From positions 12,284,331 to 12,348,330 of the forward strand of contig OX123193.2 in the NCBI GenBank assembly GCA_944739405.2: DNA of 64,000 bases, in the 5' to 3' direction. Of the stretch, positions 58,301 to 64,000 are shown in pieces (the first letter of the stretch is position 1; each line of letters starts with the position of its first letter). A program made the position numbers and the translations under genes. This stretch comes from Euclidia mi (lineage: Eukaryota; Arthropoda; Insecta; Lepidoptera; Erebidae). A model generated the notes under the pieces. That model saw nothing but the letters and a program-made list of their open reading frames with translations, made no database searches and was not told the DNA's origin.

Positions 58301-60737
58301 GCATCTCAAGCTAATTACTTATCAAAATACTTGTATTCAATACTTACTCATAGATTTAAATTTTATGTTATCACTAGGAAATATGAATAATTCTTTCATA
58401 GATTAGTTCCTCACAAAATACTTAGTTCAAGAAGTTAATTTAAGAAAGAACAACTTGAGTTCATTTTATTTAAAAATAGTGTAGCAAAAAATTTGATTAT
58501 TAGTTAATGACAAGAAAACTGAGAACAGCCTAGTTGATATAAGTTAACAAGTATTTTTCTACACCAACAAATAAATGCAAATTCTGAGGCAAATAGTACT
58601 GTGTAGTTGTGACATATACAACACTGGTTTTTTTAAAGGTTTTATTTTAGTAACTGTTTACTTGAAGCTGATGTATTACTCTATTTTGTTGCATATGCAT
58701 AAACCGGTAAATCTCTATGGTACTCTATCTCTAGACCCTAAAACTAAAGATATTTGAGAAGTGAAATGTGTCATTTCTTTAGATATTACAATTTCTTCAC
58801 TAAAAGTTCTATAATGTATTAAGTAACTAGTCACAAGATATTTATGGTCTATAAAAATATTAATGTCCTTACCTGTCTTTTAGCTTCTAAATCACACTTA
58901 TTTCCAAGTATCATCTTTTCAACATCGGCACTGGCATTTTCCTCAATATTCCTTATCCAATTCTTAATATTTTCAAAGCTCTTTTCATTAGTTACATCAT
59001 AAACAAGCATTATGCCCATGGAACCTCTGTAGTATGCTGTTGTGATTGTACGGAATCTTTCCTGTCCTGCTGTGTCCCTGGAAGAACATATTAGAGTCCA
59101 TTAACTATTATACAAATGTCCAAATAACAGCAATAAAAAATCAAAATGGTTAGTTAAGTTGTATGAAACAATATATTCAGCCAATACCGAAACATAATAA
59201 CAGGATAACATTTATCATAATTATGTAAATTTTCATACTTTAGTTAGTATGAGTAAATAAATACAGCACTAGGGTTAAAGTTTAGAAACGTGCTGCCTCG
59301 ATAGACGAAAAGTAAGGATATTAGGGGGTTCTAGGGGGTCTTCTCATACCTATGCAACACGATTGTCTTGCCGGAAACGCCGTTTTATAAAAAAAAAACT
59401 ACGACAAAATACTTAATTTTTAGGTTAGGTTAGTGTAGTAGGCACTTTTTTTTAGGTACTGTGTGTGTTTTCTACTGTGCACTGAGTCTGACTCCGGGTG
59501 TGCTCCCGCCAAAAGCTCTCGGTCACCCCTGAGTGTCGCTACACCACACTCAACCTTCGCATCGCTACGGAGGTCGGCGACTCGCTTCGCTCGCCACCTC
59601 CCCCCTTCGCTCTGCTCGGCCTCGTGTGGCTTGCTCCACTCAGGACCTCCCTCAAGCTTCTGGCTCCCGCATTTATAAAAACACTCTAGGGGTAGGGACC
59701 ACAACACTACGTGGGGTCGGGGTGCCCCGTGTCGGTTCTGAGACTAAGTCCTGTCTGCATAATAAGTCAAATTATAAATAATAAGGGTATATTTACCTTT
59801 GTTATATTTCCTTTTTCCAAATTTGCGTTAAAAAAAGTGTCCTACTACACTAACCTAACCTAAAAATTTAGAATTTTGTCGTATTTTTTTTTATAAAACG
59901 GCGTTTCCGGCAAGAAAATCGTGTTGCATAGGTATGAGAAGACCCCCTAGAACCCCCTAATATCCTCACTTTTCGTCTATCGAGGCAGCACGTTTCTAAA
60001 CCCAACCCCAGCACTAGTTATTCACAGCTAGTACAAGTCAAATGATTGAGGCCAGAGCACCAGTGCTAATGTAAATTATTGTTTTGTTCTCTGTTGTCTT
60101 GTAGAACAACAACTTGAATCATTGTGTTCAATGAAGAAAGGAAGTGGGTACATTGTCCTAGCTTCATTACTCATTTACGGTTGCAAAACCGGTCACAAAC
60201 TTTTTTATGACCCTACCTCGAGACAGATTCACTTTACTTACATACTTGATAAAATAAAAAATAAAACAAAAAGCACAAAGTACAAAATTCAACTTACCAT
60301 ATTTGTAATTTAACTTTTTTTCCGTCTAGATCTATCGTACGAATTTTGAAGTCGATGCCTGCAACAACCAGTCGACTGTTATTTGGGAGTCAACTAATTA
60401 ATTAGTGTGTATGATGTCATGAACTCTCGATCCATTTAATTCGATAAGGGCTCCATTTATCTCGGCGCCGCGCCCTATCCGCCATGAATATATATCATGA
60501 TAAAAAATAGCCACAAAGAACATGGAAACAAAAAATCCTGTTCATGACAATATACGTACAAAAAATTATCTGACAATAACCTTTGATTTACAGTCATGAA
60601 TCAAAGTACTCACCAATAGTGGATATAAATGAAATATTGAAAGCATCCTCTGAAAATCTAAACAGTATAGACGTTTTTCCCACTCCAGAATCCCCTATCA
60701 GTAGTAATTTAAATAAATAATCGTAAGTTTTTGCCAT
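43286..60737 (-). CDS. Rab8: Rab8 small GTPase, five exons, complete
   Basis: Exons 60737-60614, 60358-60298, 59077-58873, 51401-51261 and 43387-43286 join in phase and give 210 residues. Motifs seen: P-loop GDSGVGKTS (residues 15-23), switch I ISFISTIG, the IDFKIRTIDLDGKKVKLQIW interswitch strand, DTAGQE (63-68), NKCD (121-124), ETSAK (149-153), and C-terminal SRCSLL with a geranylgeranylation CSLL box. The RTIDLDGK segment and SWLSRCSLL tail favour Rab8 over Rab10 or Rab13. Rab8 drives post-Golgi and recycling traffic to the plasma membrane and cilia. The first ATG matches the family start MAKTYDYLFKLLLIGDSG. Introns 3 and 4 exceed 7 kb and are rich in transposons. Confidence 0.95.
44675..44869. 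mobile_element. 195-bp hAT-type MITE
   Basis: It starts CAGCGGTTCTCAAACTTTTT and ends CATACTTTGAGAATGGCTG, inverted repeats of the widespread CAG-GGTTCTCAAAC hAT type. It is flanked by TCCTGCGC and TCCTACGC, an 8-bp duplication with one mismatch. Confidence 0.85.
49785..49927 (-). mobile_element. SINE-B head fragment, reversed
   Basis: On the - strand it reads GCCTCCGTGGTCCGGTGGAT, then GGGTTAGATTCCCGGGTCGG. The B-box is mutated and the 3' tail is missing. Confidence 0.7.
50011..50609 (+). repeat. 80-bp tandem repeat, 7.5 copies
   Basis: Units start at 50011 and every 80 bp, each beginning AATGTTCAAAAGTAACTGAT. Copies 4 and 8 share the variants AGTAGCTGATGCG and AAATTATAACT, giving a 320-bp higher-order period. 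AT-rich and non-coding. Confidence 0.92.
51261..51401 (-). CDS. Rab8: Rab8 exon 4: ETSAK segment
   Basis: Acceptor TTGTTCCAG, donor CAG|GTATGT. It encodes VSKERGEQLAVEYQIKFIE, TSAKDSLNVESAF and KAKMEKKQ in 47 whole codons. Confidence 0.95.
51628..51901. mobile_element. Probable hAT-like MITE
   Basis: Ends CAGTGCTGCCTATCG and GATTTTCTATTGGCAGCACTA are inverted repeats. The interior repeats GCGGGGAAT-type motifs. No clear 8-bp duplication is seen, so the class is tentative. Confidence 0.55.
52440..53010 (-). repeat. Family G repeat interrupted by a Harbinger MITE
   Basis: Reversed family G: AAATCCCTTC before 52481 continues as TTAGTGCACCCCTACGG after 52891, matching the uninterrupted copy at 55687-55900 read in reverse. 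Confidence 0.8.
52484..52891. mobile_element. 408-bp PIF/Harbinger-type MITE
   Basis: Ends GGGTCGTACATATCTGACGG and its inverted partner, flanked by TTA on both sides (52481-52483, 52892-52894). TTA is the Harbinger target. CTGACGGAA-ATGCGTCG and GGTCGCGTCTATTCCGTCA are repeated subterminally. Its empty site is visible in another family G copy. Confidence 0.9.
53485..53640 (-). mobile_element. SINE-A fragment, reversed
   Basis: It shares AAGGGATAGCGATATTCC and ACGACTGTCAAAGATCTTCAT with the copy at 26579-27967; the B-box end is lost. 53641-54235 has nothing recognisable. Confidence 0.65.
54240..55285 (+). pseudogene. RTE-like LINE, pre-RT to RT motif A region
   Basis: Open from 54565 to 55146: ECWKNYFESLF, SGKSAGCDRVTTEMLKAGDG, SDDWTKAVLVPIYKGKGSQQ and NYRGISLLSVVRKMYARILI. 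It continues in another frame as VNRKDLWKVLSMYGVDSFII and ALKSLYRGSRACVRMN to 55283. Frameshifts near 55030 and 55150 remove catalytic motif A. The same family supplies the 3' ends at 8800, 21820 and 57080. Confidence 0.8.
55286..55375 (-). mobile_element. SINE head fragment, reversed
   Basis: It joins directly to the broken LINE. On the - strand it has CTCGGGTTTGATCCCC and GACTTTCCGAAGTTATGTGTG, as in the SINE at 10283. Confidence 0.6.
55687..56216 (+). repeat. Family G repeat, longest copy
   Basis: The ends AAATCCTTGCG and GCAAGGATTT are short inverted repeats. It includes AGCTGAAATTTGGCATGTGT, CCCACGGGATCGGCC and GTAGTTTTCGCGTGAAAGCG. It is non-coding; I know similar sequences as common lepidopteran repeats. 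Confidence 0.65.
56428..56676 (+). mobile_element. SINE-B, best-preserved copy
   Basis: The head GCCTCCGTGGTCCATTGGAT resembles an arginine tRNA. B-box GGTTCGATCCCC. The tail CTCTGCCTACCCGTTCGGAG ... GGCGTGAATCTAT ends in A-rich sequence. It is flanked by ATAGGATGTGCC and ATAGGAGGTGCC (56416-56427, 56677-56688), a target duplication with one mismatch. Confidence 0.87.
57062..57380 (+). pseudogene. RTE-like LINE 3' end
   Basis: It encodes DDERLTKQIYKASVEGTG, GRPRRTFSDQIGDILKTG and RRACMRNLMGVNEARD and ends in TCTGCCTACCCCTCCAGG ... GTGAGTCTATGTATGCATG. It is 5'-truncated and lies in Rab8 intron 3. Confidence 0.8.
58873..59077 (-). CDS. Rab8: Rab8 exon 3: switch II to NKCD
   Basis: Acceptor TTCTTCCAG, donor CAG|GTAAGG. 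Its first base completes W62. It encodes DTAGQERFRTITTAYYRGSM and MILGNKCDLEAKRQ. Confidence 0.95.
59273..60008. mobile_element. 736-bp foldback element, Mutator-like
   Basis: The left arm (59273-59455) and right arm (about 59825-60008) are ~180-bp reverse complements containing CTAGGGGGTCTTCTCATACC and GGCGTTTCCGGCAAG. They are flanked by the 9-bp duplication CAGCACTAG at 59264-59272 and 60009-60017. Long inverted repeats plus 9-bp duplications are typical of Mutator-like elements. The GC-rich centre has short open frames but no recognised protein. Confidence 0.82.
60298..60358 (-). CDS. Rab8: Rab8 exon 2: interswitch
   Basis: Acceptor GTTGCAG, donor ATG|GTAAGT. It encodes IDFKIRTIDLDGKKVKLQI between split codons for G42 and W62. 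Confidence 0.95.
60614..60737 (-). CDS. Rab8: Rab8 exon 1: start and P-loop
   Basis: ATG at 60737-60735, donor TTG|GTGAGT. It encodes MAKTYDYLFKLLLIGDSG, VGKTSILFRFSEDAFN and ISFISTI plus one base. Confidence 0.95.
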
Positions 60738-62779
60738 TTTTTACAACAATCTGATTACGATACACATAAGTCTGCCATTCATTTGGCATTTTTGAGTAAT
60801 CATAGTGCTGTTGGAAACGATTATTCTGTATTACAAATCATCTGGTAAAAATCGATATAATACATTTGTAGTTCTGATAAAATTTCTGCATCGATTTTTA
60901 AAAATAATACATGAAAATAGTCGCGTTTAAATAAAATAAATCTTAAACAGTAATAGATTACAGTCTAGTTTAGTGGAATTGACCTCATGTTTACCCAATA
61001 GTGAGCCTGCATCCCAATCTCCATAGAATGTTATGAGTATTTAAGTGAGACACATAATATTTTAAAATTGTTTCGGCTAGTTTGTAGGAACTGTGACCAC
61101 GATTCTTGTAAAGTAGCTGAAATTTGGGATAAATAATGTAATTTCTAGATCATTCAGTTTAAATGTAATGTAAATAAAACCTATATATCGCAAACCGTAA
61201 ACAGCGATTCAATTTCAATGTATAGCTACTGCTATTTTGCTCTGCAAACGCCAAGGCGACTAAAATACGTTTATTTTTGCGTAAAGCCATGAAAATACTA
61301 TTTTGGGATGGCCGAGGATGATAATCGAGCATGTCTATATTTCATATTTTTAAATACCTACGTACAACTGTTCGGACTGCGTTGACACTACTTTGATGTT
61401 GATACGTTAATGGCACGGGCTGTTTCCGCAACTCCACGTCTAGGCGTGTATTTTGCGTGCGGGTGGGAATGGTGTCGTCATTCCAGCCACCCCAGCTCTT
61501 CGAGAAAGGTCAGCAGACTCTTGATGTGGCCCACTGCTTCCCTCAGGGTGCTGAGTCTTTTCAGGTACTGCTGCCTGTACTGTGCGACCTCAGGGCAGTC
61601 TAGGAGCAGGTGGGCTGCCGTCTCATCTGCTGCCATACAGGCCCTGCACAGCGGGCTGTCGGTGATACCTATAGTAAATAGGTGTTTATTAAAGAATCCG
61701 TGTCCTGTGTAGGTGGCCGTGACTGTCGGCAGTTGTTGTTTGGACAGCCGGAGGATTTGTTTGGCTATCTTACCGTCTACTGCGGGAAGAGCCTCCTTGG
61801 CCTGCGTACATGTTTCAATACCAATCCAGGACTGGTTGTGTTGGGTCCTGGTCCTATTTCTTACCAGGTTGCGATAAATGCCAGAGGGGAGGGGAATAAT
61901 GGGCTCGGGTCCCACCACCTCTAAAGTGGCCCTTCTTCTGGCAAGTACGTCGGCTGCGTCATTCCCTCTAGAGCCACTGTGGCCCTTGATCCATTGCAGT
62001 GTTAATTTGTTTTGTTTACCTACCTCTGTTAGTTTCTGGTGGCATTCAAGCGTGAGTGCCGAGGTGATAGTATGGCTTTTGAGGGCTTAGAGGACAGCCT
62101 TACTATCTGAGAGGATCCTAATGGATCGTTCCCTTACCTCACCTGCCATGATTGCTGTGGCAGCTAGGATTATGCCAAGACATTCGGCCTGGTAGACCGT
62201 GTTGTGGGCTCCCAGCGGTGCTGCGATGTTGATGTTTAGGTCCTCGGAGAATACTCCTGAACCCGTACCTGTATCCGTCTTAGACCCATCTGTGAAGATC
62301 GTGAGCTCGTTGTTATTGCGTTGACACTAATGCGTAGCTTTATTGTAATGGCATGTATTAGTGTAACACTAATAAGTGTTAACGCAATCAAAATGTCAAC
62401 GTGAATCAAAGATATCATACCAATCTTGGAAATAGTAATAGATATTTTGATACTGATACGATATCGATTGAATATACAACTACAGAGGAATGTGGACATC
62501 ACTAAGGATGGACTCCGTTCTACGTAATAGCTATTCGCAATTGCAAGTGGGCACGTCATTCCATTTCTAATATCTCTATGCTACAACAGGACGGAATGTC
62601 AATCCAAAAATGACATTTGTGTGTGACAGTGACAAGTGTGACAACACTGACATCCAACTGACATCTGCTTTGTTGTGACGCTAGTGCGAGAGAACGGTAT
62701 TACTGATTATAAACAATAAAAATTTGTTAAAAGAAATCCTGGATGTTTATATCCAGTTAGAACTTTAACTAATTTCATT
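60738..62779. promoter_or_regulatory. Divergent Rab8/RPB7 intergenic region, enlarged by a LINE
   Basis: 2042 bp between the two ATGs, of which 61391-62329 is a LINE fragment plus duplicated target. 62595-62670 is dense in TGACA/TGTCA pentamers. 62317-62389 is a partial palindrome around ATTAGTGTAACACTAAT. No TATA box is evident for either gene. Confidence 0.5.
61391..62316 (-). pseudogene. 5'-truncated RNase-H LINE between Rab8 and RPB7
   Basis: The - strand encodes an RNase H domain (IFTDGSKTDTGTGSG, YQAECLGIILAATA, RILSDSKAVL, then an in-frame TAA at 62089-62087, then LQWIKGHSGSRGNDAADVLA) and a C-terminal zinc motif (CRACMAADETAAHLLLDC). It is flanked by TGCGTTGACACTA at 61378-61390 and 62317-62329. 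It differs in sequence from the LINE at 32455. Confidence 0.88.
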
Positions 62780-63533
62780 ATGTTTTATCATGTAAGTTAA
62801 ACAAGGTTTTCATTAGTTTTATGTAGTACAAAAGTACACTTAAAATATTTGTAAACAAATGTTTCAGATATCATTAGAACATGAAATTCTTTTGCATCCT
62901 CGGTACTTCGGACCCCAGCTTCTTGATATTGTCAAACAGAAACTGTATACAGAAGTTGAAGGCACGTGCACAGGAAAGTAAGTAATAATCACTAAGTTTA
63001 TATTTATAGGTTATGTGTGTGGTGTTGAATATTATAAAAATACGATAGTTTATGTATGGGGCATATTCATTAAATATATGCAGCTTTACTTCCATTCAGC
63101 TGGACAAAAGTACATGTAAAACAATAATAATACACAATTTAGTTGTTACAAACTCTGAATAAGTATAATAAACTCAGAAACTTGTCCATATATGCTAAAA
63201 ATTGTCGGCGTCCTTTTGAAGCCGCTATTCCTTAGCTGACAGTCACTGATATTTGGTGTTTGTTGAAGTAGTTGTTCTGAATCTCGCCACTCATGCGCCA
63301 ATCAAATTTTCAGTCTGCCACTCAATTTTGGATTTTGATATGCCTACTATATTAATCATTTCTCACGTTACAGATACGGGTTTGTCATAGCAGTGACAGC
63401 AATAGACAGTATAGGAGCTGGTCTCATACAACCAGGCCAGGGCTTTGTGGTGTACCCTGTCAAATATAAGGCTATTGTGTTTCGACCATTCAAAGGAGAA
63501 GTGCTAGACGCTATTGTCACACAAGTAAACAAG
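62780..63533 (+). CDS. POLR2G: RNA polymerase II subunit RPB7, first three exons (partial)
   Basis: Exons 62780-62791, 62868-62977 and 63374-63533 join in phase; the gene continues past the window. The product starts MFYHISLEHEILLHPRYFG and continues VEGTCTGKYGFVIAVTAID, IQPGQGFVVYPVKYKAIVF and RPFKGEVLDAIVTQVNK, nearly identical in pattern to animal RPB7. RPB7 binds RPB4, and the pair forms the stalk of RNA polymerase II, contacting nascent RNA. Seen here is the N-terminal tip (RNP-like) domain; the S1-like OB domain would follow. The first coding exon holds only four codons. Confidence 0.95.
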
Positions 63534-63580
63534 GTATTTAACATAAAGCAAACCTAAACCATGTATTTAGAAACAGAAAA

Positions 63581-63799
63581 CTACTAGTCGACCAAGCCAA
63601 CTAGACGAATGTCAACGTGACAAAATTCAACATAATTCAACAATTATAATCCAGAAATTATTTATCGTAACGTGCGGACGCGGTGTGTGAACGTACAATG
63701 CGCCTGCAATCGGTACTAGGAATTTCTGGATTATAATTATTGAATTATGTTGAATTTTGTCAAGTTGACATTCGTCTAGTTGGCTTGGTCGACTAGTAG
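63581..63799. mobile_element. ~219-bp MITE in an RPB7 intron
   Basis: Ends CTACTAGTCGACCAAGCC and GGCTTGGTCGACTAGTAG are ~78-bp near-perfect inverted repeats around a short GC-richer centre. Target duplication is not clear. 63800-64000 shows only AT-rich intron. Confidence 0.82.
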
Positions 63800-64000
63800 G
63801 TCTAGAAAATCCATGAAACTGCTTACTTATACTCCATTTGGTTAGGTACTTAACTAAAGGTAAACAATATTGATGTGACTTTTTATATTATCACATGTTA
63901 AACAAATAAACTAATGCTTAAAATAATGGTTCAATTGATTTAGTTATCATTATTGTTGTATTTACCTTGATCTTTAGCAGCATTGTGATTTTAAACACAT

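Larger units (their letters stand above)
51402..58872. other. Rab8 intron 3 (7.5 kb)
   Basis: It holds the hAT-like element at 51628, the Harbinger MITE at 52484, SINE-A and SINE-B copies, RTE-like LINE pieces and family G repeats listed separately. 52302-52365 is a small hairpin around TTTGGTTCAGCCGTTTA. 57500-58870 shows no gene. Confidence 0.6.

Noticed and set aside
59463..59781. Several overlapping open frames in the GC-rich centre of the Mutator-like element
   Set aside because: They overlap in multiple frames, look low-complexity and show no recognisable domain. GC-rich DNA lacks stops by chance.

Overview
The window is nuclear DNA of an insect, most likely a moth or butterfly. It is AT-rich and crowded with short interspersed elements. 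Its genes have many exons with GT-AG introns, and several repeat families match ones I know as common in Lepidoptera, such as the repeat that begins AGGGTTCCGTACC at 25732. The order assignment is inference from repeat and protein recognition, not from a search.

Layout. 1-6000 holds a broken LTR-retrotransposon gag, a CR1-like LINE tail inserted into another repeat, and a large foldback element flanked by a possible two-exon micropeptide. 6317-25651 carries the last eight recognised coding exons of the DNA polymerase epsilon catalytic subunit (POLE, + strand). The exon encoding the first part of the CysA zinc motif is followed by about 40 head-to-tail copies of a 140-bp unit (11215-17595). 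Each unit repeats the 3' part of that exon plus its splice donor, and one unit is split by a roughly 774-bp insertion. The last POLE intron is almost entirely transposon debris. 25652-30900 is intergenic and full of SINEs, an RTE-like fragment and two non-autonomous DNA transposons.

30903-42070 is a head-to-head gene pair: SEC13 (- strand, 2 exons) and a C3orf33-like gene (+ strand, 5 exons). A 7.5-kb RNase-H-bearing LINE lies between them, flanked by a target-site duplication. That LINE itself contains a P-like element with a THAP-domain remnant and a hAT MITE. 43286-60737 is a complete five-exon Rab8 gene (- strand) with very long introns holding hAT-, Harbinger-, Mutator-like and other foldback elements and LINE/SINE fragments. 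62780-63533 begins RPB7 (POLR2G, + strand), divergent from Rab8, and it runs off the window.

The cellular genes serve replication (POLE), ER-exit and nuclear-pore coats (SEC13), exocytic traffic (Rab8) and transcription (RPB7). They do not form an operon; they are ordinary housekeeping neighbours. The unusual biology is structural: a tandemly amplified exon/splice-donor unit inside an essential replicative polymerase gene, divergent promoters split by LINE insertions, and many nested transposons whose insertion sites can be read from the sequence.
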